This document shows, piece by piece, positions 25,881 to 34,404 of a stretch of DNA of 49,823 bases. Under the pieces are notes generated by a model. That model worked only from the letters and a program-made list of their open reading frames with translations. It ran no database searches and had not been told where the DNA came from. The position numbers and the translations under genes are program-made. The DNA is from Flavobacterium urumqiense (GTDB lineage Bacteria; Bacteroidota; Bacteroidia; Flavobacteriales; Flavobacteriaceae): contig NZ_FNVP01000017.1 in NCBI RefSeq assembly GCF_900108015.1, positions 1-49,823 on the forward strand. Direction: 5' to 3'. Every line of letters starts with the position of its first letter. The first letter of the stretch is position 1.

Positions 25881-25888
25881 CAAATTTA
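25881..25888 (-). promoter_or_regulatory. -7 promoter box upstream of the DUF892 gene
   Basis: The minus strand reads TAAATTTG, a full match to TAnnTTTG, in the 266-base divergent gap with mutL. No -33 TTTG evident. Confidence 0.5.
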
Positions 25889-26035
25889 AGTTTTAAACCT
25901 GTAAAATTATTATAGAATTTCGTTAAAAATTTTCAAAATTATGCTTTATATAATTGTTTATCAAGCACTTGAACGGTTTAATAAATCCACGCTATTTTAG
26001 TCTGTGATTAATAATAAAACCCAACAGAATTTCAG

Positions 26036-26043
26036 TAAATTTG
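26036..26043 (+). promoter_or_regulatory. -7 promoter box upstream of mutL
   Basis: TAAATTTG matches TAnnTTTG and is 67 bases before the mutL ATG. A small hairpin TCCCGA/TCGGGA lies at 26069-26084 in the intervening leader. The hairpin has no T-tract and is probably a leader structure. Confidence 0.55.
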
Positions 26044-26110
26044 TGCGCCTTGGTTTTATAAAATTTTATCCCGAAGTGTCGGGACTTTAAACATCAAACA
26101 ATATTTTTTA

Positions 26111-27952
26111 ATGTCGAGTATCATTCAATTACTTCCTGATCATGTTGCCAACCAAATTGCTGCTGGAGAAGTCGTTCAAAGACCCGCTTCCGTGGTCAAA
26201 GAATTGCTCGAAAATGCGGTAGATGCAGGCGCAACTGATATAAAATTAATAATTAAAGATGCAGGGAAAGCATTGGTTCAGGTGATTGATAATGGTTTAG
26301 GGATGTCCGTCACAGATGCACGTTTGTGTTTTGAACGTCATGCCACTTCCAAAATTCGTCATGCCGAGGATTTATTTTCTTTGCATACAAAAGGGTTTCG
26401 TGGTGAAGCATTAGCCTCAATTGCGGCTATTGCGCACATGGAAATGAAAACTAAACAGGATCAAGAGGAGCTAGGTACGCATATAGTTATTGAAGGCAGT
26501 AAGTTTGTATCACAAGATGTGGCGGTTTTGCCAAAAGGTACTTCATTTGCGGTGAAAAATTTATTTTTTAATATTCCTGCACGTCGTAATTTTCTAAAAT
26601 CGGATACGGTGGAATATCGTCATGTTATTGATGAGTTTCAACGCGTGGCTTTGGCCCACCCAAAAATACATTTTACGTTTTATCATAACGGCAGTGAAAT
26701 GTTCAATTTGCCTCCTTCTACTCTGAGACAAAGGATTGTCAATGTCTTTTCTGGTAAAACCAATGAGAAATTAGTACCGGTTCAGGAAGAAACAGAAATA
26801 GTCAGTATTCAAGGTTTTGTCAGTAAACCTGAATTTGCCAAAAAGAATCGAAGTGAACAATTTTTCTTTGTCAATGATCGGTTTATTAAAAGTGGTTATT
26901 TGCATCATGCAGTTATGGCTGCTTACGACGGGATTTTGAAAGATGGAGCACAACCGAGTTATTTTTTATACTTAACGGTTCCTCCCAATACCATAGATAT
27001 TAATATTCATCCCACAAAAACGGAAATTAAGTTTGATGACGAACATGCTTTGTATGCTATTTTGAGAGCATCAATAAAGCATAGTTTGGGGCAATTCAAT
27101 GTAGCGCCAGTTTTGGATTTTGATCGCGATTCTAATTTAGATACGCCTTACCATTACAAAGATTTAAAAGGTGCCACGCCCACCATTCAGGTAGACGGTA
27201 ATTTCAATCCTTTTTCTGAAGAAAAACCCAGTAAGCAATTTGCAAGTTATAGAAAACCCGAACCGACGGCAAACTGGGAAAGTTTATATGTGGGTTTAAA
27301 ACAAGATACGGACGAAAATGGCAGTGTTACTTTCGAAAATGAAGAAGTCACTTCTTCTTTGTTTAATGATGAAGAAGTAGAACATGCGGTACATAAAACT
27401 TACCAAATTCATAAAAAATATATTGTTTCTTCAATAAAATCCGGGATGGTAATTGTGGATCAACAAAGAGCGCATCAACGCGTTTTATACGAAAATTTTC
27501 TTGTAAATATGACCGTTCTCCAAGCATCAAGTCAACAGTTATTATTTCCTTTGAACTTGTTTTTTTCATCAACCGAAATGGAGCTCATTGCTGAATTACA
27601 ATTTTCACTCATGAATACTGGTTTTGTTTTTGAAGAAACAAATAAAGATCACATAGTCATTTCAGGAATTCCTGTGAATGTGACCGAGAGTGAAGTGTCA
27701 CTTGTTTTAGAACAATTATTAAGCGATTTACAAGATGGAATTCCAGAAAGCAGTTTTAGTCAAAACGATACGATAGCTAAATCAATGGCTAAAAGTTTGG
27801 CCGTTAAAACAGGAACCCATCTTACAGAAAAAGAACAGGAAAACTTGGTAAACGGACTTTTTGCCTGTAAAGATCCCAATGTTTCCCCATTTCAAAAACC
27901 CACTTTCATCACTATGCGTGTGGAAGATTTAGACAAAAAATTTGCATTATGA
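26111..27952 (+). CDS. mutL: DNA mismatch repair endonuclease-family protein MutL
   Basis: GHKL ATPase coordinating mismatch repair; 613 residues. N-terminal motifs are intact: ELLENAVDAGA (catalytic Glu34), DNGLGM, RHATSKI and GFRGEALASIA. The C-terminal dimerisation and endonuclease region retains the DQxxxHxRxLYE frame at 450-461, but the metal-binding consensus DQHA(x)2E(x)4E reads DQQRAHQRVLYE, so the His and the first Glu are replaced by Gln. The C-terminal CxHGRP-type motif also reads SPFQKPTF. It heads a tight group with the first rhomboid gene (4-base ATGA overlap). Confidence 0.97.
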   Translation: MSSIIQLLPDHVANQIAAGEVVQRPASVVKELLENAVDAGATDIKLIIKDAGKALVQVIDNGLGMSVTDARLCFERHATSKIRHAEDLFSLHTKGFRGEALASIAAIAHMEMKTKQDQEELGTHIVIEGSKFVSQDVAVLPKGTSFAVKNLFFNIPARRNFLKSDTVEYRHVIDEFQRVALAHPKIHFTFYHNGSEMFNLPPSTLRQRIVNVFSGKTNEKLVPVQEETEIVSIQGFVSKPEFAKKNRSEQFFFVNDRFIKSGYLHHAVMAAYDGILKDGAQPSYFLYLTVPPNTIDINIHPTKTEIKFDDEHALYAILRASIKHSLGQFNVAPVLDFDRDSNLDTPYHYKDLKGATPTIQVDGNFNPFSEEKPSKQFASYRKPEPTANWESLYVGLKQDTDENGSVTFENEEVTSSLFNDEEVEHAVHKTYQIHKKYIVSSIKSGMVIVDQQRAHQRVLYENFLVNMTVLQASSQQLLFPLNLFFSSTEMELIAELQFSLMNTGFVFEETNKDHIVISGIPVNVTESEVSLVLEQLLSDLQDGIPESSFSQNDTIAKSMAKSLAVKTGTHLTEKEQENLVNGLFACKDPNVSPFQKPTFITMRVEDLDKKFAL

Positions 27953-28695
27953 GAAACGTAACAGAAACGGTTAAGCAATTAATCATTATTAATATTTTAT
28001 TCTTTGTTGGAACATTGGCTTTAGGTGATGTAACTTATAAATTTCTGGCATTATATTTTCCTGAAAATCCTAGTTTTCAATATTGGCAACCTCTTACCCA
28101 TATGTTTATGCATGGTGGGTTGATGCATATCTTTTTCAATATGTTCGCTTTATATTCTTTTGGATCTGCATTGGAACAAATGTGGGGTAGTAAGAAATTC
28201 TTGTTTTTTTATATTTCTTGCGGTTTAGGGGCTGCACTCTTGCATACAGGAGTAAATTACTATTATTTTCAAGATAGTTTAAATACATTATTGGCTAATG
28301 GATTTCAAAAAACACAGATCTTGCAAATTTTGAATGAAGGTAAAATAGACACAAGATGGCAACAAATTTTATCCGTTTCTGACTTGCAAAATTTCACAAG
28401 CGCTTATTTAGGTACAGCTGTCGGTGCTTCGGGAGCTATTTATGGAATAATAGTGGCATTTGCTTTCATGTTTCCAAATGCTGAATTGGCGTTGATGTTT
28501 ATTCCCGTTCCAATAAAAGCAAAGTTTTTTGTGCCAGGTTTAGTTTTAGTCGATCTGTATTTAGGAATTTCCGGCAAATCAATTTTTGGTGGTGGAGGAA
28601 TAGCACATTTTGCACACGTTGGCGGTGCGTTATTTGGTTTTATTATAATGTGGTACTGGAAGAAAAATCAGTTTAATAAAAACCGTTGGAATTAA
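27949..28695 (+). CDS. Rhomboid family intramembrane serine protease (first of two)
   Basis: A six-helix-type membrane protease of 248 residues. The catalytic Ser161 is in VGASGAIYG, and the catalytic His is in AHFAHVGGALFGF (most likely His223). The L1-loop region HMFMHGGLMHIFFNM is the classic N-terminal rhomboid signature. There is a long loop (about 102-150) before the Ser helix. The ATG overlaps the mutL stop (ATGA), so it is translated in coupling with mutL. Substrate unknown. Confidence 0.93.
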   Translation: MRNVTETVKQLIIINILFFVGTLALGDVTYKFLALYFPENPSFQYWQPLTHMFMHGGLMHIFFNMFALYSFGSALEQMWGSKKFLFFYISCGLGAALLHTGVNYYYFQDSLNTLLANGFQKTQILQILNEGKIDTRWQQILSVSDLQNFTSAYLGTAVGASGAIYGIIVAFAFMFPNAELALMFIPVPIKAKFFVPGLVLVDLYLGISGKSIFGGGGIAHFAHVGGALFGFIIMWYWKKNQFNKNRWN

Positions 28696-28756
28696 AATTG
28701 TCATATCATTAAAGTTAGTACATCCTAAATAGCAGATCTTAAATCCCAATAAAATT

Positions 28757-29626
28757 ATGAATATTATTGATGACATGAAATTACATTATAAAACGGGAGG
28801 AATAGTAACCAGGCTAATCTTTTGTAATGTAGCTTTGTTTGTGCTTCCGTTTCTCCTTTTTGCACTTTTATCTTTGTTGGGCATCACTATCGATTATATT
28901 CAATATGTAAGTTTGTCCTCTAATCCGGCACTTTTGCTCTGGAAACCGTGGTCATTACTTTCGTATTCTTTTTTTCACAGCGGAATTATGCATATCGTTT
29001 TTAACATGATTGTTTTGAACTTTTCGGGGAGATTATTTATGACGTATTTTACATCTAAGCAATTATTTGGCTTGTATGTGCTGAGTGCCATTTTTGCAGG
29101 AATAAGTTATATTCTGGTATTTTATGTTTTAAATATTAGTGCTCCTATTGTAGGCGCGTCTGCTGCTATTATGGCTATTTTAGTCGCTACAACTACTTAT
29201 TATCCTTTGATGGATCTTCGTTTACTGATTATTGGAAATGTTAAGTTATGGCATATAACTGCCGTCATTATTATTGTGGATTTGATGCAATTGCGTTCTG
29301 GGAACATGGGTGGACATATTTCTCATCTAGCAGGTGCTTTTTTTGGTTTTATTTTCATTAAATTGCTTCAAAATGGAACGGATTTAAGTAAAATAGTTTC
29401 TGGTGTATTGGGTTTTTTTGAAAATTTATTCAAAAAAGATACGTCAACACCATTCAAAAAAGTGCATAAAAATTATCGTAAACCTGTTGAAAAAAGCGGT
29501 TCTAGAATCATAACAAAAGATAAAGCACAACAACAAATTGATGAAATTTTAGATAAAATTAGTCAGTCGGGTTATGATAGTTTAACAAAAGAAGAAAAAG
29601 AATTTTTGTTCAAAGCAGGGAAATAG
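28757..29626 (+). CDS. Rhomboid family protease with C-terminal cytoplasmic tail (second of two)
   Basis: A 289-residue membrane protease. It has the signature SFFHSGIMHIVFNM, catalytic Ser135 in VGASAAIMA and His190 in GGHISHLAGAFFGF. After the last helix a polar tail (about 215-289) ends in a helical module IDEILDKISQSGYDSLTKEE found at the end of many Bacteroidota rhomboids (DUF6576, from memory). It is 61 bases downstream of the first rhomboid gene. The two are only distantly similar, so this is an old paralogue pair. Confidence 0.92.
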   Translation: MNIIDDMKLHYKTGGIVTRLIFCNVALFVLPFLLFALLSLLGITIDYIQYVSLSSNPALLLWKPWSLLSYSFFHSGIMHIVFNMIVLNFSGRLFMTYFTSKQLFGLYVLSAIFAGISYILVFYVLNISAPIVGASAAIMAILVATTTYYPLMDLRLLIIGNVKLWHITAVIIIVDLMQLRSGNMGGHISHLAGAFFGFIFIKLLQNGTDLSKIVSGVLGFFENLFKKDTSTPFKKVHKNYRKPVEKSGSRIITKDKAQQQIDEILDKISQSGYDSLTKEEKEFLFKAGK

Positions 29627-29669
29627 GTTGGCAATATTCATTTGCGGTAAGCAGAAAAAAATAAGATAA

Positions 29670-30722
29670 ATGAAAAACCTCTCGTGGTTCAATAAAGTAA
29701 TGTTTTTTTTGAATATAGTTCTAATTGTATTGACATTTATAGCGTACGTTTTACCGTTTTTGGCACCTAGGTCTTTCCCGATTTTAGCTGTTTTGACCCT
29801 ATTTATGCCATTCTTTTTTATTATGAACGCGTTGTTTTTTGTTTATTGGCTGTTGCAATTTAAAAAGCGAATGATTTTGTCCGGCTTAGTGCTTTTGATA
29901 GGAATTACTTTTATAAATAAATTTTATAAATTTTCTCCGAAAGATTTGCCTGTTTTGGAAAAGGATTTCACTGTAATGAGTTATAATGTTCACCTGTTTA
30001 ATGTATTCAAATGGATCGATAGAGATGATGTTCCCACTGAGATTCTGGCGTTTGTAAATGAAAAAAATCCGGATATTTTGTGCATTCAGGAATATTCTTC
30101 TTCAGCTAATATTGATTTTAAAGTGTATCCGCATCGCTATATTTTTACAGATGGCAATAATATTAAAACAGGACAGGCTATTTTTTCTAAGTTTCCTATT
30201 ATTGACCAAGGCAGCATTGTTTTTGCTAACACTACTAATAATATTATTTTTGCCGACATCAAGAAAGGAAAGGATATTATAAGGGTATATAACATGCATT
30301 TACAGTCGTTGAAAATATCTCCTGATGTTAGTGAAATCAATGAAAACATCGAGGCAATTAATCAGAATAAATCTGAAATAATGTTCAAAAGCATTCGGGT
30401 TGCATTCAAACAGCAACAGGAACAAGCGGAGAAGTTCATGGAACATAAAGATAAATGCATATATCCTATTATAATTTGTGGAGATATGAATAACAGTGCA
30501 TTTTCCTATGTTTACAGAAGCGTCAAAGGAAAGCTGCAAGATAGCTTTGAAGAAGCTGGTAAAGGATTTGGGGTTACTTATAAATTTAAATATTATCCGG
30601 CAAGAATTGACTATATTTTTGCAGATGACAGAATGAAAATTAAAAAATTCGAGAGTTTTCCTGAATTTATAAATTCAGATCATTTTCCTGTTATGGCAAG
30701 AATGTCATTTGAAGGAGAGTGA
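29670..30722 (+). CDS. Membrane-anchored endonuclease/exonuclease/phosphatase (EEP) family protein
   Basis: Three N-terminal transmembrane helices (about 8-85) are followed by an EEP-fold domain (about 100-350). Catalytic motifs are VMSYNVHLFN (Asn), ILCIQEYSS (metal Glu), YNMHLQS (His), CGDMNNSAFSYVYR (Asp/Asn), DYIFADD and SDHFPVMARM (terminal Asp-His). The substrate may be a nucleic acid, phosphoinositide or sphingolipid; the sequence does not decide. Same strand as the rhomboids with a 43-base gap. Convergent with wbqC, 11 bases between stops. Confidence 0.9.
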   Translation: MKNLSWFNKVMFFLNIVLIVLTFIAYVLPFLAPRSFPILAVLTLFMPFFFIMNALFFVYWLLQFKKRMILSGLVLLIGITFINKFYKFSPKDLPVLEKDFTVMSYNVHLFNVFKWIDRDDVPTEILAFVNEKNPDILCIQEYSSSANIDFKVYPHRYIFTDGNNIKTGQAIFSKFPIIDQGSIVFANTTNNIIFADIKKGKDIIRVYNMHLQSLKISPDVSEINENIEAINQNKSEIMFKSIRVAFKQQQEQAEKFMEHKDKCIYPIIICGDMNNSAFSYVYRSVKGKLQDSFEEAGKGFGVTYKFKYYPARIDYIFADDRMKIKKFESFPEFINSDHFPVMARMSFEGE

Positions 30723-30733
30723 TTTTTTGAATG

Positions 30734-31360
30734 CTATTTTATAATTAGTTCTTGTTTCTTTAAATAATCTAAAGCATATTTGCCTTCATTAAATAACAAA
30801 TCAAGAACGCTGAGATTATTGATAAAACCATATTTATCAACAAAAACCTGGGTATAATTTTCAAACGAGGAAGAATCTTTTTTTCCGTTTACTAAAGCTC
30901 TAAAATCCTTATACTCATTTGCATCTACTTCATGAAAGTATTCTGTTGTGGTAGAGTATTCCAATTTCATTCGTAAACATTTCGATACAATTTCTAAAGT
31001 TTCAAAATTCAAATCCAATAAAAAGTTGTATTTTTTTTCGAAAATTGAACGGAGGTCATCTTCAAAAAATTCAAAGAAAGGGGAACTTCGGTAAGCCGCT
31101 TCTAATGATTTGAAATGTTGTTTTTGCCAGTCAAAATCAGTTTCTATTTGAATGTCTTTTGTTTTTTGATGACTTTCTGTAGAATGCTTCACTGGAATAT
31201 TCAAAAGCTGAATTCCATTTGGACTATAGATATACGTTCTGTTGCGATTGGTTTGTTTCTGAAAATTATCTTCAATTTCAAACGTAATACTTTCGGCCTG
31301 TGCCATGACCACAAAATGGCTAATTGATGGAAAATAGGTAGGATGGAGTAGAATAGTCAT
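30734..31360 (-). CDS. WbqC family protein
   Basis: A 208-residue protein of the WbqC-like family. The first motif LLHPTYFPSISHFVVMAQAE and the segment NRTYIYSPNGIQLLNIPVKH are family signatures. WbqC proteins occur in O-antigen loci and are thought to act in amino-sugar modification. In Bacteroidota the gene usually follows lepB, and it does so here, 95 bases downstream. Function in this setting is unclear. Confidence 0.88.
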   Translation of the reverse strand: MTILLHPTYFPSISHFVVMAQAESITFEIEDNFQKQTNRNRTYIYSPNGIQLLNIPVKHSTESHQKTKDIQIETDFDWQKQHFKSLEAAYRSSPFFEFFEDDLRSIFEKKYNFLLDLNFETLEIVSKCLRMKLEYSTTTEYFHEVDANEYKDFRALVNGKKDSSSFENYTQVFVDKYGFINNLSVLDLLFNEGKYALDYLKKQELIIK

Positions 31361-31385
31361 GTTTGTCTAAAGTTTGTAAAGTTAT

Positions 31386-31440
31386 AAAGTCGAAAGTCAT
31401 TAAGCTAGTTTAAAATAGAAACTTTATGACTTTTGACTTT
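31386..31440. repeat. 15-bp inverted repeat between lepB and wbqC
   Basis: Arm 31386-31400 (AAAGTCGAAAGTCAT) pairs with 31426-31440 with a single mismatch over a 25-base loop. The surrounding 95-base gap is made of AAAGT/ACTTT words. No strong T-tract. Could slow or modulate transcription from lepB into wbqC. Confidence 0.55.
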
Positions 31441-31455
31441 GAAACTTTTGACTAG

Positions 31456-33021
31456 TTATTTCTTCTCTTTTCTTTTCTTCCAAAAATATTCTCCAACAAA
31501 GAAAGCAACTAAACCAAGTAGAAATAATTTGAAATATGATTGTGGTTGTCCTTCACCGTTAACGGTAGTGAAAACTCTGTCCCAACGAATTTTATTTAAA
31601 CCTTTTCCGTTTGTATCCCAACTCATCCAGATAAATATAGGTTTCCCTACGATGTGATCTTCGGGAACAAAACCCCAATAGCGGCTATCTTCTGAGTTGT
31701 GACGGTTATCACCCATCATCCAGTAGTAATTTTGTTTGAAGGTGTAATTCTTAACAATTGATCCGTTCAGTCTTATTTCGCTACCAATTACTTTTAAGTC
31801 ATTTTTATCACCATTATTATTCTTTTCGTATTCAGTGATAATCCTTTTATAAAACGGCAAAGTTTCTGTCGTTAATGCAACTGTTTTTCCTTTTTGTGGT
31901 ATATAAATTGGACCAAAATTATCGCGATTCCATTTGTTGATGTGAGGAAATATTCCAGCTTCAATTCCTGTTGAAATTTGTCTTGTTACAGACACTATTC
32001 CGGGAACATTTTTTAATCGTTCAGCACCGGCTGCAGTAAGTGCTTTCAAAAATAAGGTATCTCTTAGTTCACTTTTAAAGCCAGCTTCGTCTGTTATGTT
32101 TAAATCTTTTATTAAATACTCAAAATCTATTGGTGTTTTTCCATCTAAAGCTACTGCATAAGAATATTGCGGTTTTGCTCTTTCTGGCATAACCAATATT
32201 TTGCCACCGACATAAACAATTCCATCTTTTATGGACAAACTATCTCCTGGAATTCCCACACATCTTTTTACGTAATTCGATTTTTTATCTACAGGTTTGA
32301 GTACATGTCTTTTGGAAGTGTCAAAAAATTTATAGACAGTATCTACGGGCCAATTGAAAACTACGATATCAGTTCTATCTATAGTTTGAAAACCGGGTAA
32401 TCTTAGGTACGGCAATTGAGGCCAATTTAAATAAGATTTTCTTTTAGTAAAAGGAATAGAGTCATGTACCATTGGCAAAGCCACGGTGGTCATTGGAACT
32501 CTGGCTCCATAATTCATTTTGCTGACAAACAGAAAGTCGCCTATTAGCAATGATTTCTCCAATGAAGAAGTAGGGATCGTGTAAGGCTGAATAAAATAGG
32601 TGTGAACTAAAGTGGCCACGATGACAGCAAAAAGTAGTGAACTAATTGTGTCTGCTGTTTTATTTTCAGGTTGCAAACTTCTGTCCGCTATGTAATCGAG
32701 TTTCTGGGTATAATTAATGTAATAAATGTAAAATCCAAAAGTTATTATTCCTAAAAAAGTATCTAAACTGGATTTTTTCCCAAAACTTCTTAAGGTCTCA
32801 ATCCAAATAACAGGGAACATAATCAAGTTTACGATTGGAATAAAAAGCAATACGGTCCACCAGGTTGGACGACCTATAATCTTCATTAAAACAATAGCAT
32901 TATATACAGGAATGGCCGCTTCCCAACGTTTTCTACCGGCACTTTCATATAATTTCCATGTCCCCAAAAAGTGAACTATTTGTACCAGCAGGAAAAATAC
33001 AAACCATTGATATAAAGTCAT
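31456..33021 (-). CDS. lepB: Signal peptidase I
   Basis: Membrane serine protease that removes Sec/Tat signal peptides. It has N-terminal hydrophobic helices (about 5-105), then the catalytic domain with Ser153 in YTIPTSSLEKSLLIGD, Lys252 in NYVKRCVGIPGD, and the terminal box GDNRHNSEDSRYWGFVPEDH. At 521 aa it is much longer than E. coli LepB (324 aa), with extra N-terminal helices and a long insert between boxes (about 275-440), a layout I recall in Bacteroidota. Downstream of dapB and upstream of wbqC. The C-terminus carries one more hydrophobic segment. Confidence 0.95.
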   Translation of the reverse strand: MTLYQWFVFFLLVQIVHFLGTWKLYESAGRKRWEAAIPVYNAIVLMKIIGRPTWWTVLLFIPIVNLIMFPVIWIETLRSFGKKSSLDTFLGIITFGFYIYYINYTQKLDYIADRSLQPENKTADTISSLLFAVIVATLVHTYFIQPYTIPTSSLEKSLLIGDFLFVSKMNYGARVPMTTVALPMVHDSIPFTKRKSYLNWPQLPYLRLPGFQTIDRTDIVVFNWPVDTVYKFFDTSKRHVLKPVDKKSNYVKRCVGIPGDSLSIKDGIVYVGGKILVMPERAKPQYSYAVALDGKTPIDFEYLIKDLNITDEAGFKSELRDTLFLKALTAAGAERLKNVPGIVSVTRQISTGIEAGIFPHINKWNRDNFGPIYIPQKGKTVALTTETLPFYKRIITEYEKNNNGDKNDLKVIGSEIRLNGSIVKNYTFKQNYYWMMGDNRHNSEDSRYWGFVPEDHIVGKPIFIWMSWDTNGKGLNKIRWDRVFTTVNGEGQPQSYFKLFLLGLVAFFVGEYFWKKRKEKK

Positions 33022-33083
33022 AATTATTTGTTTAAAGTTTATTGTTTAAGGTCGTTCTCTTGAAGTCTCAAACTTGAATAATT

Positions 33084-33785
33084 TTATTTTAAATTTAAAA
33101 CGTCTTTCATTGTAAAAACCCCATGCTTGCCCACAATCCATTCTGCAGCAATTAAGGCTCCTAGTGCAAAACCTTCCCGATTGTGTGCTGTATGTTTGAT
33201 TTCTATTGCATCCACAGCCGAATTATAAGTTACAGTATGCGTTCCGGGAATTGTGCCAATTCTTTTGGTTTCAATATGAATTTGATTGGGTTCTGGGTTT
33301 TCTAAAGTCCAGTTAGTGTACGAACTATTCTCGATAACTCCTTTTGCTAAGGAAATTGCTGTTCCACTTGGTGCGTCCAGTTTTTGAGTATGATGAATTT
33401 CTTCCATATCAACGCTGTAGCTATCGAATTTTGACATTATTTTAGCTAAATATTCATTGAGTTCAAAGAAAATATTTACACCTAAACTAAAGTTCGAACT
33501 GGAGATAAAGCCTCCGTTTTTTTCTTTGCACAAAGCTAACATTTCATCATAGTGCTCTAACCAACCCGTTGTCCCTGATATTACCGGAACATTTGCATGA
33601 AAAGAATTTGAAATGTTACTTACAGCTGCAGTTGGAACACTAAAATCGATGGCCACATCAGCATTTGAAAGTCCATCATAAGTATTGAATTCGTCTTTTT
33701 TCAAAACGATTTCATGACCTCTTTCAAGTGCAATCCTTTCAATTACCTGACCCATTTTTCCGTATCCTAAAAGCGCAATTTTCAT
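33084..33785 (-). CDS. dapB: 4-hydroxy-tetrahydrodipicolinate reductase
   Basis: NAD(P)H reductase in the diaminopimelate/lysine pathway, feeding peptidoglycan synthesis. Motifs are GYGKMGQVIE (dinucleotide binding), SGTTGW, SSSNFSLGVNIFF, and the catalytic EIHHTQKLDAPSGTA (His131, His132, Lys135). The length of 233 residues is on the short side, as is typical of Bacteroidota DapB. Located between the DUF5683 gene and lepB; a terminator-like hairpin separates it from DUF5683. Confidence 0.95.
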   Translation of the reverse strand: MKIALLGYGKMGQVIERIALERGHEIVLKKDEFNTYDGLSNADVAIDFSVPTAAVSNISNSFHANVPVISGTTGWLEHYDEMLALCKEKNGGFISSSNFSLGVNIFFELNEYLAKIMSKFDSYSVDMEEIHHTQKLDAPSGTAISLAKGVIENSSYTNWTLENPEPNQIHIETKRIGTIPGTHTVTYNSAVDAIEIKHTAHNREGFALGALIAAEWIVGKHGVFTMKDVLNLK

Positions 33786-33811
33786 TTGTGTGTTATTTGT
33801 GATTAAAAAAA

Positions 33812-33847
33812 TTAAAAAGTAAATAAATCTTGTTTTTTACTTTTTAA
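33812..33847 (-). terminator. Terminator-like hairpin at the end of the DUF5683 gene
   Basis: A perfect 12-bp stem pairs 33812-33823 (TTAAAAAGTAAA) with 33836-33847. The minus-strand reading then continues with AATTTTTTTAA. The stop codon of the DUF5683 gene lies in the upstream arm. AT-only arms make it weak, but position and tail fit termination or attenuation before dapB. Confidence 0.55.
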
Positions 33848-34404
33848 AAATTGTAATTAAGTGTTAGTCCAACATTAGTCTTCAATGTTACATCGTTGGG
33901 ATAAATAATTGGTCTAACGGACAAGTTTTCATCTACATTAAATTGTAGTAAAGCGGCATCAACATTGGCGTCAATGATATTTAATGCATAAAAGGCTAAA
34001 GTTACTAAAGCAGATAAATCACGATTTCTTTGATAAAATTTCTGCCCCGCAATCAATCTCGTATTGTCCAGATAAGTATAATTATCATCGGTATATCCTT
34101 CTAACCTCCGTTTATAGGCATCTCTATATTGATGGTATTTTTTATTATTGTCAATGTAAAAATAAAGGCTGGTTCCAATGGCTCCATAAACAAGAGGGAT
34201 TTTCCAATATTTTTTATTGTAAGCTTGTCCCAATCCTGGCAAAACAGCCGAATAAAAGGCAGCTTTAGCGGGAGTCAAAGGATCTATGTTATTTGATTTC
34301 AAAGTGTCTTTAGCAACCAGCACCGCTTCTGTTTCCGTTTGTGCAAAAACAGTAGTGTTTCCTACAATAAAAAGGAATAGAGCGATGAAAATGATTTTAT
34401 ACAC
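33844..34404 (-). CDS. DUF5683 domain-containing protein
   Basis: A 186-residue exported protein. A signal peptide (1-21, ending FAQ) is followed by a conserved block PAKAAFYSAVLPGLGQAYNKKYWKIPLVYG with one or two membrane-spanning segments, the DUF5683 hallmark. Function unknown; its conserved place between parB and dapB suggests an envelope or cell-cycle link. The start is GTG at 34402-34404, overlapping the parB TAG by one base, which implies coupled translation. No later Met is available before the signal peptide. Confidence 0.87.
   Translation of the reverse strand: MYKIIFIALFLFIVGNTTVFAQTETEAVLVAKDTLKSNNIDPLTPAKAAFYSAVLPGLGQAYNKKYWKIPLVYGAIGTSLYFYIDNNKKYHQYRDAYKRRLEGYTDDNYTYLDNTRLIAGQKFYQRNRDLSALVTLAFYALNIIDANVDAALLQFNVDENLSVRPIIYPNDVTLKTNVGLTLNYNF

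Noticed and set aside
26069..26084. TCCCGA/TCGGGA hairpin before mutL as a terminator
   Set aside because: It has no T-tract and lies between the promoter box and mutL on the sense strand, so termination would block mutL. Treated as a leader structure.
30058..30299. Several 60-80 residue open frames within the EEP gene
   Set aside because: They overlap a well-supported gene in other frames or on the other strand and have no motif or start context.
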